Shown here piece after piece: positions 52,778 through 61,531 of a DNA stretch of 64,000 nt. Every line of letters starts with the position of its first letter. Position 1 is the stretch's first letter. The notes beneath the pieces were generated by a model. The model was not told where the DNA came from. It searched no databases and saw only the letters and a program-made list of their open reading frames with translations. The position numbers and the translations under genes are program-made. This DNA comes from Terriglobia bacterium (GTDB lineage Bacteria; Acidobacteriota; Terriglobia; Terriglobales; Acidobacteriaceae), in assembly GCA_020072815.1 (NCBI GenBank), contig JAIQGE010000005.1, positions 302,843 to 366,842 on the forward strand, written 5' to 3'.

Positions 52778-52953
52778 GGAATTGCCAGAATTGCCAAGAT
52801 TGCCAAAATTGACGATTGAAAACAGCAGCGCTGCCCCGCAGTTTTCCAGGTGCGGAAGTTGTCTGACGTTCTGGCAGTGCCGGCCATGTCGGCAATCGCC
52901 AATAACCCATCGCAATCATCACTTTTGGCAATCCTGGCAATTCTGGCAATCCC
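52778..52953. repeat. Long inverted repeat made of 9-bp units
   Basis: Arms at 52778-52816 and 52915-52953 (39 bp each) are inverted copies with about five mismatches. Each is built of 9-bp steps of the type AGAATTGCC / AAGATTGCC / AAAATTGAC. The 98-bp centre has further ATTGCC/GGCAAT steps and a GAAAAC...GTTTTC pair. The right arm ends 2 bp from the stop codon of the quinone reductase gene. It can fold as a long RNA hairpin and may end that transcript. Confidence 0.7.
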
Positions 52954-52955
52954 AA

Positions 52956-53924
52956 TCACGGTACCAGCAAGATCTTGCCCGTCGTCTTGCGCCCCTCAAG
53001 ATCGCGATGCGCCTGCGCCGCGTCCTCAAGCTTGTACGTGCGCTGGATGTGCAGCTTGACCTTGCCTTCGGCGATCCAGCCCAGCACGGCGCCGGCGCGC
53101 TGCTCCAGTTCTTCTCGGGTGGCGATGTAATGCGCCAGGCTGGGCCGCGCCAGCACCAGCGACCCTTTCTGCATCAGCTTGATGGGGTCAACCGGCGGTA
53201 CCGGACCGCTGGCTCCGCCGAACAGCACCATGTATCCGCGCGGACGCAGCACGTTCAACCCGCCGTCAAACGTGGTCTTGCCCACGCCGTCATACACCAC
53301 GTGGACGCCCTTGCCGCCGGTCAGACGTTTGGTCTCGGCTTCAAAGTCCTGGTCCACATAGTTGATGACCTCGTCGGCGCCCGCGGCTTTGGCCAGCTTG
53401 ACCTTCTCCGCCGAGCCCGCGGTGCCAATCACGTGCGCGCCAATGTTCTTGGCCATCTGCACCATGAGTTGGCCCAGGCCTCCGGCGGCAGCGTGGATCA
53501 GCGCCGTCTCGCCCTTCTTGAGCGGGTACGTGCTGTAGAGAAGATACTCGGCGGTCATGCCTTGAAGCATGGCGGCGGCAGCTTGCTGGTCGGTGATTTT
53601 GTCAGGCACGCGGATGAGCCGGTCCGCGGGGACGGCGGCGTATTCGGCGTACGCTCCCATGGCGCCGGTGTAGGCGACGCGGTCGCCCACTTTCAGCGAC
53701 TTCACGTCACTGCCGATTTCGGTCACCGTGCCGGCGGCTTCCTGGCCGTCAACAAAAGGCAGCGGAGAAGGGTAGCGGCCTTCGCGAAAATAGACGTCAA
53801 TAAAGTTCACGCCCGCCGCCGCGATCTTCACGATGGCTTCATTCGGCTTGGGCTTGGGAACGGGCAGATCAACCAGCGTGAGTACTTCCGGACCACCGTG
53901 CTTTTGTACCTGGATCGCTCTCAT
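52956..53924 (-). CDS. NADPH:quinone oxidoreductase (zeta-crystallin-like MDR)
   Basis: This 322-residue medium-chain reductase begins MRAIQVQKHGGPEVLTLVDLPVPKP. It has NFIDVYFREGRYPSPLPFVDGQEAAGTV, the AYTGAMGAYAEYAAVPADRLI region, the NADPH motif AAAGGLGQLMVQMAKNIGAHVIGT and the quinone-reductase tail EGKVKLHIQRTYKLEDAAQAHRDLEGRKTTGKILLVP. There are no zinc-binding cysteines, as expected for this subgroup. It reduces quinones or enones with NADPH. The long inverted repeat follows its stop codon. Confidence 0.92.
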   Translation of the reverse strand: MRAIQVQKHGGPEVLTLVDLPVPKPKPNEAIVKIAAAGVNFIDVYFREGRYPSPLPFVDGQEAAGTVTEIGSDVKSLKVGDRVAYTGAMGAYAEYAAVPADRLIRVPDKITDQQAAAAMLQGMTAEYLLYSTYPLKKGETALIHAAAGGLGQLMVQMAKNIGAHVIGTAGSAEKVKLAKAAGADEVINYVDQDFEAETKRLTGGKGVHVVYDGVGKTTFDGGLNVLRPRGYMVLFGGASGPVPPVDPIKLMQKGSLVLARPSLAHYIATREELEQRAGAVLGWIAEGKVKLHIQRTYKLEDAAQAHRDLEGRKTTGKILLVP

Positions 53925-54120
53925 TGTTTTTGTCGCTCCGCTCCAACCCGCCGTCGGGTTGCGTTTATGGCTGAGATTTGTCAGCGCTTGATGCAGCGGG
54001 CCCGGCGCGCAAGCCGGCTTCGCCCTGAATCTTTTCTCCTGTCGCTGCGCTCACCTTCTTCACGTTCGCGGCCAGTTTCTTGTTCAATCGGCGTTCATCA
54101 GCGCCAATCTGCGGCAAAGA

Positions 54121-54444
54121 TCAGAACGTGAAACTTTCTTCTTCCGCCACCATCACTACCGGCGGGCCGCCAGAAGAAATCTTTGCGGCATGGCCAATCG
54201 TCTCTTTGCCTCCCGCGGACGCGGCGCACGCCTGCAGGGCTTCCATGGAAGGGAAATGGACCTCGGCGATTCGATAGAAGGGCGCGGGCCCCGCGGGCGA
54301 GCCGATCACCTTGGTGGCCACGAACTTGGTCTTGCCCGCCAGTTTGGCCACGGCCATGGGCACGTGCTCGGTTTGATACAGCTTTTCAAAAGCGGCAACA
54401 TCCTTGGGTTGGGGATACATCACGATCAACTTGACGCCAGCCAT
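54121..54444 (-). CDS. EthD-like dimeric alpha/beta-barrel protein
   Basis: This 107-residue protein starts MAGVKLIVMYPQPKDVAAFEKLYQTEHVPMAVAKL, the ferredoxin-like fold with the HVPM motif of EthD/REDY proteins, and continues with YRIAEVHFPSMEALQACAAS. Such proteins are accessory factors in ether or polyketide degradation or small monooxygenase-like enzymes. AAGGAG lies 6 nt before ATG 54444. It stands alone, divergent from the desaturase gene. Confidence 0.85.
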   Translation of the reverse strand: MAGVKLIVMYPQPKDVAAFEKLYQTEHVPMAVAKLAGKTKFVATKVIGSPAGPAPFYRIAEVHFPSMEALQACAASAGGKETIGHAAKISSGGPPVVMVAEEESFTF

Positions 54445-54594
54445 GAGAGCTCCTTGTTTAGTTTGTCCTGCGCAGGAAATTCTAATTGCATGGCGGGAGT
54501 TTTGTCTTGGGGCGACTGACCGGCTGCCGTGGCATTTGGGTTCTTTTTTCGCCGTTGAAATTCGGCTACACTGCTGTTGAACGCTGTATCCAAC

Positions 54595-55449
54595 ATGCCG
54601 CAAATTCCTGATCTGATTCACTGGGCCATTCCCGGCTTCATCATCCTTTTGGTGGCGGAAGCCGTGGTGGACGCCCGCATGCGCCGCGACCTCTACCAGA
54701 TCAAGGACGCCGCCGCCAGCCTGACCATGGGACTGGGCAACGTGATCATCGGCCTGTTTGCCAAGGGCATGGTGCTGGCCGTCTTCACCGCCGTCCACAA
54801 GTTTGCGATTTTCAAGATCGGCTACCAATGGTGGGCCTGGGTGCTACTCTTCTTTGCCGAAGATTTCAGCTACTACTGGTTCCACCGCGTCAGCCACGAG
54901 TGCCGATTCTTCTGGGCGTCGCACGTGGTGCACCACTCGTCACAGCGATACAACCTGGGCACGGCGCTGCGCCAGACATGGACCGGCACTCTCATGTCCT
55001 GGGTTTTCTGGCTGTGGCTGCCGCTGGTCGGCTTCCCGCCTCTGATGATCTTGACCATGCAGGCCGTGAGCCTGCTTTACCAGTTCTGGATCCACACGGA
55101 ACTGGTCCGCCACATGGGGCCGCTGGAAGCGGTGATGAACACGCCGTCGCACCACCGCGTGCATCACGGAGCGAACGACCAGTATCTTGACCGCAACCAC
55201 GCCGGCATCCTCATCATCTGGGACCGCATGTTCGGTACGTTTGTGCCGGAAGGCGAACAGCCGATTTATGGGTTGACCAAGAACATCAATACCTACAATC
55301 CCTTCCGCATCGCTTTCCAGGAGTGGGCAGACATGTGGCGTGACGTGCTGCACGCGCCCACGTGGCGGCTGAAAATGCGTTATGTATTGGGAAAGCCGGG
55401 ATGGAAGGCGGAACAGGATCCTGTGTCGAACGCCGAACTCGCTTCATAG
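54595..55449 (+). CDS. Sterol desaturase/fatty acid hydroxylase-family membrane protein
   Basis: This 284-residue integral membrane di-iron enzyme has hydrophobic helices near 8-26, 45-65, 80-100 and 135-165. The eight-His motif set is FHRVSHE, HVVHHSSQ and HHRVHHG, with a further His in RNHAGIL. The family hydroxylates or desaturates lipids, including sterols, ether lipids and carotenoids; the substrate here is unknown. ATG 54595 is likely, although no good ribosome site is visible. It ends 13 bp before the next gene. Confidence 0.87.
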   Translation: MPQIPDLIHWAIPGFIILLVAEAVVDARMRRDLYQIKDAAASLTMGLGNVIIGLFAKGMVLAVFTAVHKFAIFKIGYQWWAWVLLFFAEDFSYYWFHRVSHECRFFWASHVVHHSSQRYNLGTALRQTWTGTLMSWVFWLWLPLVGFPPLMILTMQAVSLLYQFWIHTELVRHMGPLEAVMNTPSHHRVHHGANDQYLDRNHAGILIIWDRMFGTFVPEGEQPIYGLTKNINTYNPFRIAFQEWADMWRDVLHAPTWRLKMRYVLGKPGWKAEQDPVSNAELAS

Positions 55450-55462
55450 AAAGCTGTGTACC

Positions 55463-56191
55463 ATGACCAAGGCCTTATCTCTGGCCCTTCTACTGTGCGT
55501 AATCGTTTCCTCCGCCAGCGCTGTGTGCATGAGTCCTCAACCCCGCCTGGTTTGCGCGGAGTATTTCAAGGAACAAGTCGTGGTTGTCGCTCGACTGGTC
55601 CGTACGCGCTATGTTGATCCCAAGAAAGATGACGAGATGGACTACCACCTCTACACCATGCAGACCGAACGCGTCCTGCGCGGGAAAATCAATCCGAGGT
55701 TTCGCATTTACGAAGAGAACAGCAGCGGGCGCGCCGCCTTCCAATGGAAAGAAGGCGAGACATACCTCTTGTTTCTGTCTTATATCAAGCGGGAGGGTTG
55801 GGAACTCGATGGCTGCGGAAACTCCGGTCCCATGAGCCAATCTGCAGAAGTTCTGAAGCAAATCGACAAGATCAATGCTACCGGGAATGGCTATGGCGGC
55901 ATCATTGCAGGCGTGGTCTGGTTCGACGCAGGAATCACGGTGATCGCCCAGGGCACGGCGGGAAAGTTCACCACAAAATCAGACGAGAAAGGCGCGTTCA
56001 GTATTCACGTTCCCGCAGGAGTCTATTCGGTCAGGGCAGTGGAGCGCGGAGCTCGCTTTGTCGCCGACGACTTGAGCTACGAATTTCCCAGTCGCGTTCG
56101 TGTTGTGAACGGGAGCTGCGTCCAGATCCGTTTCAATCGCATGGACGCTGAAGAGCCGAAGCATCCCTCTGAGCGATTGCCCGGCAGATGA
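55463..56191 (+). CDS. Exported protein with C-terminal carboxypeptidase-regulatory-like domain
   Basis: This 242-residue protein has a signal peptide (MTKALSLALLLCVIVSSASA) and an OB-fold-like domain resembling TIMP/netrin-type modules (CAEYFKEQVVVVARLVRTRYVD, ERVLRGKINPRFRIYEENSSGRAAFQWKEGETYLLFLSY). A C-terminal CarboxypepD_reg-like beta-sandwich follows (GTAGKFTTKSDEKGAFSIHVPAGVYSVRAVERGARF). Four Cys residues in the first half may form disulfides. No enzymatic motif is seen. The start at 55463 is fixed by the signal peptide; it lies 13 bp after the desaturase gene and converges with the SDR gene. Confidence 0.72.
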   Translation: MTKALSLALLLCVIVSSASAVCMSPQPRLVCAEYFKEQVVVVARLVRTRYVDPKKDDEMDYHLYTMQTERVLRGKINPRFRIYEENSSGRAAFQWKEGETYLLFLSYIKREGWELDGCGNSGPMSQSAEVLKQIDKINATGNGYGGIIAGVVWFDAGITVIAQGTAGKFTTKSDEKGAFSIHVPAGVYSVRAVERGARFVADDLSYEFPSRVRVVNGSCVQIRFNRMDAEEPKHPSERLPGR

Positions 56192-56211
56192 CGGGCGCTT
56201 CCGCGGTGAAA

Positions 56212-57063
56212 TCAATCTTTGCTCTTCTTCTTCGGCTTGATCATTTCCCACATTTCCGGCGTCATGAGATCAGCGAGGTGGCTGAACTCCGCTGCGCCCT
56301 GGAGTTGTTCGCCGCCGTCCATCACCACCTGATGGCCGTTGATGTAGCCCGAATGGTCGCTCACCATGAACGCCGCCAGGTCAGCCAGTTCGTCATGCGT
56401 GCCAAAGCGTCCCAGCGGGTTGCGTTTCTTGGCCAGGTCTTCGAGTGACTTGATGGGCATCAGGCGGGAGAACGCGCCTTCCGTGGGCACCGGCCCGGGC
56501 GCGATGGCGTTGAAACGTATGCCGCGCTTGCCCCACTCCACCGCCAGGCTGCGCGTCATGTTCAGCACGCCGGCCTTGGCGATCGCCGAAGGCACAACGT
56601 ACGGCGACCCGCCTTCCGCATAAGTCGTGGTGATGTTGAGCACGCTGGCGTGGTGTCCGGCTTTGAGCCAGCGCTTGCCGCAAGCCATGGTGCAATGGAG
56701 CGTCCCCATGAGGACGATCCCGATCACCGCCTCAAACGCTCCCAGGGAGAGATCTTCCGTGCGCGAAATAAAGTTGCCGGCGGCGTTGTTGACCAGCACG
56801 TCCAGCGGGCCATCTTGAAAGGACTGTTCGATCATGGCTTCCACGCGCGCGTTGTCGCGGACGTCGCAGGCGAACGTCTCGACTTTGCCGCCCGTCGCCG
56901 ACGCCAGCTCCTTCGCGGTTTCCTTCAGCACGTCTTCGCGGCGCCCGCAGATGTACAGGCGCGCTCCCAGTTCCAGAAAGCGTTTGCCCATGCTCTTGCC
57001 CAGACCGGTAGCGCCCCCGGTCACCAGGATCTTCTTGCCTGCCAGCAAATTGGTTTGGAACAC
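56212..57063 (-). CDS. SDR-family reductase, 2,4-dienoyl-CoA-reductase-like
   Basis: This 283-residue classical SDR has LVTGGATGLGKSMGKRFLELGARL, DVRDNARVEAMI, VLVNNAAGNFISRTEDLS and the DECR-type active site TTTYAEGGSPYVVPSAIAKAGVLNMTRSLAVEWG. The tail GGEQLQGAAEFSHL is also family-like. It should reduce 2,4-dienoyl-CoA or a related enoyl ester with NADPH. The start is GTG 57063, with GAGGAGA 7 nt upstream. It is the last chromosomal-type gene before the phage-like module. Confidence 0.88.
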   Translation of the reverse strand: MFQTNLLAGKKILVTGGATGLGKSMGKRFLELGARLYICGRREDVLKETAKELASATGGKVETFACDVRDNARVEAMIEQSFQDGPLDVLVNNAAGNFISRTEDLSLGAFEAVIGIVLMGTLHCTMACGKRWLKAGHHASVLNITTTYAEGGSPYVVPSAIAKAGVLNMTRSLAVEWGKRGIRFNAIAPGPVPTEGAFSRLMPIKSLEDLAKKRNPLGRFGTHDELADLAAFMVSDHSGYINGHQVVMDGGEQLQGAAEFSHLADLMTPEMWEMIKPKKKSKD

Positions 57064-57158
57064 GTGAGGTCTCCTCGGAAAGAGGAAATTGTAAATGAAA
57101 GGAGCGCGGCAGCGACCCGACATGAGTTTTGGGGCTGCAGCCGCTCCGTTGCAGTAAA

Positions 57159-57210
57159 ACAGGATTTACGTTGCAGTGCGCTCTAAAATACAGGATTTAA
57201 AGTGCAGTGC
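57159..57210. repeat. Imperfect direct repeat at the border of the tail module
   Basis: ACAGGATTTA followed by GCAGTGC occurs twice, starting at 57159 and 57190, exactly 31 bp apart. A third GTTGCAGT lies just before the first. The second copy covers the last codons and stop of the leftmost tail-module gene. It could be a duplicated end or part of an attachment region. Confidence 0.45.
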
Positions 57211-57745
57211 CAGCTTCGCCCCTGGTTCGCCCATATGTACCCTCCTCGGCGGCCAGCGCCCTGCCAGCGCAGTGGTCGGCGGCATCCTTTATATGTTCCA
57301 CGACAAAGGCCTTGATCTCCTCCGGTGTGTGCCAGTGAATCCGGTCTATTTCGGCGACGTGTAGGTCCGCGGGGTCTTTCCCGCCGCAGCACTGGTAGCG
57401 CACGCGGATGATCTCATCAGCAGCGTGCTCAACAGCCACCAGCCTGCAGACGTGCGTGCCGCTGGCAGAATCCATTATGACAATTCCCAGACCAAGCTGT
57501 GACCGTAACTGGGCCTCCGCTGCGACCTTCGCCTCGTGCTTTGATTCCACATTGGCCGCGTGGACGGCACGCAGCCGCGCAACCTCCGCCCGATCAAGCA
57601 GCCACGGGAAACCGATGGAGAGCGTCGAATCTGTGCGCGGATCGTCACAGCAGCGATAGGTATAGACAAACCGCGCTGGCTTCGCGCCAGGCCGAGATGC
57701 AGTGGCGGAGTGCCGCTGGAATAGGACCATCTTTGCCGAATGCAC
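57197..57745 (-). CDS. Unknown protein at the end of the phage tail operon
   Basis: This 182-residue soluble protein has no recognised domain. It contains a helix rich in Ala/Lys/Glu (AEVARLRAVHAANVESKHEAKVAAEAQLRSQL) and two CC pairs (YRCCDDP, QCCGGKDP). The start is GTG 57745, preceded by AAGGAGG 5 nt upstream and 10 bp after the Hint-containing tail gene. It is therefore cotranscribed with the tail genes. A structural or chaperone role is possible, but nothing specific can be seen. Confidence 0.65.
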   Translation of the reverse strand: MHSAKMVLFQRHSATASRPGAKPARFVYTYRCCDDPRTDSTLSIGFPWLLDRAEVARLRAVHAANVESKHEAKVAAEAQLRSQLGLGIVIMDSASGTHVCRLVAVEHAADEIIRVRYQCCGGKDPADLHVAEIDRIHWHTPEEIKAFVVEHIKDAADHCAGRALAAEEGTYGRTRGEAGTAL

Positions 57746-57755
57746 CGCAGCCTCC

Positions 57756-60700
57756 TTACTTGTTCAGAATATTGTGCGCCCACACGCCATTCGTCATATA
57801 GACATGGTGCTCTTTGAGCTTCACTTTGAATACGCGCGCGCGCGCTTCGCGCGGCGTTCTTGCCGTCAGCGATGCAACGCCGCCACACACCCAAACGCGT
57901 ACGCCGCGCACATCGTGGTGATGCTGCTGCTCGTAGCCCACCAGGTGGAGTCCGCTCGGCATGTAGATATCACCCACCGCTTCCCAAAGTCCCCAAACTT
58001 TTATCGTGTGCCGCCCCGCGCACGGCAGCTTGTTTCCATAACGCGCGAGTGCCTCGCACGGCTCGAATTCCAAGTCGAAGAGCGGCTCGTCTTCGATGAT
58101 CTCGATGCTCTCAACTTTAGACGATCCCCACGGAGTTCGCCAACGGATGTTGCTCTCGGTGAGCCATACGTCATAGCAATCTTCAATCGCCAGGTCCTGG
58201 CCGTCGGCGAGCCTAATCATGACTCCATCAGGAACGCAGTTGCCGCTCCCGCCGCCGCTTCCTGAACCGCCGCCGCCAGCCAGCGGAGTGATTTTTCCGC
58301 AATAGAGGCGCGCCCAGAAGGCCGTCATGTCCTGCACGTTGGTAGAGAGGTGAACGCTTCCGCCGGCGCCGCCGAGCATGGCCGGATCGTCAATGTATCC
58401 GTACTGGACCACACTGAAGCCGCTGGCCGTGGCCGATCCCGAATTCTCGCTGATGTCGCCATCCCCCAGGCGCCAGGTGCTGGCGGCGAAGTTGATAGTG
58501 AGCGTGGTGCCGGACTGCGACATGATGGGCGACGTGGTCGGCGTTGCCCCGGTGATTTTGCCGGTGAGGATGGGTGAGACTCCGGTGCGTGCCGGCGGGA
58601 CAATGAGCGGCAGCGTGGCGAACGTGTTATCGCTGAAGGCCGCGGCATTGTAGGCCAGCAGCTCCAGTTCAATGACCGCAGCGTCACTGGGAACGCCGCT
58701 GCTGCCTTGATTGCCGCCGCTGTTTGCATCCGGCGGAGGAATGATGTATGTCGCTTTCAATAGCTCGTAGTCGCCCTGGTGCTCTTCAGAGATCGTCGCG
58801 TCCACGGTGATGATGTCACCGGGAATCTGCGCCGCAAGCGCGCGCGTGCCCGCATCCACCGCGTCCAGGAACGCGGTGATCTTGCATTTCCACGGCGCTA
58901 TATAAGGAGTGGTGTCCTGGCCCAGCGCGCGGTTCTTTAGGACTTTCAGAATACGCAGCACGCGTTCGGTGAGGTTTGCGCACAGGTCAATGGTCACGGG
59001 CACCACGCGGAACTGCGGCGCCAGGCTTAAGCCGCGCTGGCCGATGGCCTGCTGATGGGCTTCATGGTCAACCTGTTCGGCGCGCTGCGCGAAGCGGCTT
59101 TCCGCCGTGCCGATGTAGCCGTTGCCGCTGGTCACGCCGGTCGAACTGGCATAGACCTGGACGTCGTCAAACCACCCGCTCACGGCGCTGCCGTTGTTGG
59201 TTGAAAGCTGGCACCTCACCCGGACCACGCCGTTCGCCGCGCAGGTAAAGTAGCACTGCAACAGAGTAAACGGCCGGGCCGTGTTGTCGGCGGGCAGGCC
59301 GACAATCGGCAGCGTTGGGTTGCCCGCATCATAGGCCCCAAACTTGGTCAAGATCGTAAAGCTGGTGATGCCACTCACTATGGCGATGTTTAGAAACGCG
59401 CCCTGGACCGCATTCACCGCAAAGGCGTCGGTCTTGATCCAGCACGAAAGGACATAGATTTGTCCCGCCACCAGGTTCACGTTTTGCCCGTTGAATGATG
59501 TGACCGCAGCCGGGTTGGTGATCTTCATCGACTTTGAACCCTGTTCAACAAAGTCGTTCGCTGTGATCAGTCCGTTCCCGGCGTCCAACGTCCAGCTTGT
59601 CTCCTGATTCCCAACAGTGCCGGCTTCGCCATCGCCGTTCGTCAGTAGGTTTGTGCCAAACGGTGGCAGCTGCGCGTAAGTCAGGTGCGTGGTATCTGGC
59701 ACACTGGCCACGGGGAAGACGCCGTCAAAGCCGGTGTCGTGCGTGCTGCCGTCCAGCGGCGCGCAGACCTGCACGTTGTCATTCACGATCAGGCCATGTG
59801 GCTGCGTAGTCTTGACCGTCACCACTCCGACTCCGGAGCGCGAGAGTCCGCTGTTGCCGGGCGTGTCAATGGTGGCGATGCTGGAGGCGTTCAGATCGCG
59901 ATAGTTGGCGATCACCCGGTTCTTGGCGCCGTGGATGTCAACTTTGTCGAAGCTGGCGGTGCCTGCGACGACGTGGTCTGACGTCAGAAGGAATGTAGAG
60001 GACCGGGCTTTGTCCGCGCGGATATATATCTTCCCGCGCTTCTCCGTCACGTAGAGCTGCGACACCAGACAGAGTTGAGTGAGTGCGTCTTGCAGGCTCA
60101 CTTGCTGGGCGAAGGCCACGCTCGATTCAAACCGCTTGTTGCCGTTGGAGAGAACGCCATCGCACACGGAAGCGGCGTCCACCAGCGAAGGGAAATCAAT
60201 GCGCGCCTTCTGCGCCGCGCTGAGATCGCCAGCGGCCGCTGAGCTGGGCAGCCAATCGGCGTTGAGCATGGACCGGAGGATCGCATCCAGGCACTGCCAC
60301 GCGCCGTTGGTTGAAAACTGGTAGCCGGTCTGGTTTCCGCTGCTGTCAAAGATGCGGACCTTCACTCCGCGATAGTGGCCCAGCACGTCCACCGTGGGCG
60401 ACGGCGCGCCTGGATCAGGAGGAATGTTCAGCATCAAATACGCGATGCGCGAATACGCCAGCGGCTGGTAATTCGATCCCAGCAGAGACCAGAAGTTATC
60501 CACCTTCTGGTCGCCGCCGTTCGATTCAATCGCCAGGCCGTGGCCCAGAATGCCTTCCTGCCCCGGATGGAAGTGCACCAGGTTGGTGTCCAGATGATTG
60601 GCCAGCTTGCTGTTGATGAACAGGCGGTCAATGCCGTCCCACTCGCCATCGCCCAACAGCCGGATGATGACGTGGTTCTTGTTGGTGAGCTGGAAGTTGA

Positions 60701-60803
60701 GTATCTCGTTTCCGCGCACGTCGTGATACCCATAAGCCAGCGGGTAGCTGATGCCCAGCTGGGCGTTGGCGAATTGCGAAAGTGAGACCTGTTGAATGGG
60801 CAT
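57756..60803 (-). CDS. Large phage tail protein with C-terminal self-processing Hint domain
   Basis: This 1015-residue protein has a tail-hub/host-specificity-like N-terminal part (PIQQVSLSQFANAQLGISYPL, GDGEWDGIDRLFINSKL, RSMLNADWLP). A carbohydrate-binding-like beta domain occupies about 420-590 (NLLTNGDGEAGTVGN...WFDDVQVYAS), with further tail domains to 835, then a glycine-serine linker and a Hint domain at 856-1015. The Hint domain starts with Cys856 (NCVPDGVMIRLADGQ), has LFDLEF and CAGRHTIKV (block B), and ends VFKVKLKEHHVYMTNGVWAHN-ILNK, the block F/G pattern with terminal His-Asn. This predicts autoproteolysis at Cys856. It starts 5 bp after the gene at 60809. Confidence 0.85.
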   Translation of the reverse strand: MPIQQVSLSQFANAQLGISYPLAYGYHDVRGNEILNFQLTNKNHVIIRLLGDGEWDGIDRLFINSKLANHLDTNLVHFHPGQEGILGHGLAIESNGGDQKVDNFWSLLGSNYQPLAYSRIAYLMLNIPPDPGAPSPTVDVLGHYRGVKVRIFDSSGNQTGYQFSTNGAWQCLDAILRSMLNADWLPSSAAAGDLSAAQKARIDFPSLVDAASVCDGVLSNGNKRFESSVAFAQQVSLQDALTQLCLVSQLYVTEKRGKIYIRADKARSSTFLLTSDHVVAGTASFDKVDIHGAKNRVIANYRDLNASSIATIDTPGNSGLSRSGVGVVTVKTTQPHGLIVNDNVQVCAPLDGSTHDTGFDGVFPVASVPDTTHLTYAQLPPFGTNLLTNGDGEAGTVGNQETSWTLDAGNGLITANDFVEQGSKSMKITNPAAVTSFNGQNVNLVAGQIYVLSCWIKTDAFAVNAVQGAFLNIAIVSGITSFTILTKFGAYDAGNPTLPIVGLPADNTARPFTLLQCYFTCAANGVVRVRCQLSTNNGSAVSGWFDDVQVYASSTGVTSGNGYIGTAESRFAQRAEQVDHEAHQQAIGQRGLSLAPQFRVVPVTIDLCANLTERVLRILKVLKNRALGQDTTPYIAPWKCKITAFLDAVDAGTRALAAQIPGDIITVDATISEEHQGDYELLKATYIIPPPDANSGGNQGSSGVPSDAAVIELELLAYNAAAFSDNTFATLPLIVPPARTGVSPILTGKITGATPTTSPIMSQSGTTLTINFAASTWRLGDGDISENSGSATASGFSVVQYGYIDDPAMLGGAGGSVHLSTNVQDMTAFWARLYCGKITPLAGGGGSGSGGGSGNCVPDGVMIRLADGQDLAIEDCYDVWLTESNIRWRTPWGSSKVESIEIIEDEPLFDLEFEPCEALARYGNKLPCAGRHTIKVWGLWEAVGDIYMPSGLHLVGYEQQHHHDVRGVRVWVCGGVASLTARTPREARARVFKVKLKEHHVYMTNGVWAHNILNK

Positions 60804-60808
60804 GAGGT

Positions 60809-61531
60809 TTATCCGCGCAGCGGGTTGTGCTCGCGCCCGCCGGCGACGGGATCGGGCTGCTGAATCGGGCCGCCGCCTCCGCCCTGGCCAACGGGCGGAA
60901 CGGTCAGATTGTTGGCCGTGGTAGTCAGCACGGCGCGGAAGCGCTCCTGCGCGGCGTGGTTCGCGTCCTGGCAGGTGGCGAACAGCTTGTTGCAGACAGA
61001 CGCCGATCCGGTCGATCCGCACAGCCCGCTCTTATAGCGAAGGATGCAGAGCGTGGAAACGATGTCCGCTGCCAGGTCATACTGCGCCGGATCGAAGAGC
61101 TGCAGCAGCCGGTTGCTGGCTTCGTCTTCCTTGGGGTTGGCCTCGCTCATGGAGCAGTGGAACTCATCCAGGACGGCGTCCAACAGCGGCAGCCACAGCC
61201 GCACAATGCATAGCGCGCCTTCGAACTCATGCGACTGCAGCGCCAGCGCCACGTCGCGATTGATGGTGTTGCCGGAAATGTTCTGCAGCACCAGGTCGCC
61301 GGCGTTGGTGGAAAAGTCCTTGGCGCAGGTGAACTTGAAACCGCCTTTGATCCATCCGTTGTAGAACTGGTTGGCGCCAGTGAGCGATGACAAGTAGGTG
61401 CCTTCCATGTCTGACCAGAAGAACTGCGTCCCGTCGAGCGTCTGGATGTCGGCTAGGATGACAGGCACAAAGTTGCCGCCGCCTTGCTTGGCGAGCCATG
61501 CTTCCGTTCCGGCAGGGAGGGTGACGGGCAT
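60809..61531 (-). CDS. Phage tail/baseplate protein, DUF2163/GTA gp13-like
   Basis: This 240-residue protein has an N-terminal beta-domain (FVPVILADIQTLDGTQFFWSDME, INRDVALALQSHEFEGALCIVRLWL) and a Cys-rich C-terminal part (LRYKSGLCGSTGSASVCNKLFATC), the layout of DUF2163/Phage_BR0599 proteins such as gp13 of the Rhodobacter gene transfer agent. The last 25 residues are Gly/Pro-rich. Its ATG overlaps the stop of the next gene by one base (61531). The family assignment rests on pattern and gene order, and is moderate. Confidence 0.72.
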   Translation of the reverse strand: MPVTLPAGTEAWLAKQGGGNFVPVILADIQTLDGTQFFWSDMEGTYLSSLTGANQFYNGWIKGGFKFTCAKDFSTNAGDLVLQNISGNTINRDVALALQSHEFEGALCIVRLWLPLLDAVLDEFHCSMSEANPKEDEASNRLLQLFDPAQYDLAADIVSTLCILRYKSGLCGSTGSASVCNKLFATCQDANHAAQERFRAVLTTTANNLTVPPVGQGGGGGPIQQPDPVAGGREHNPLRG

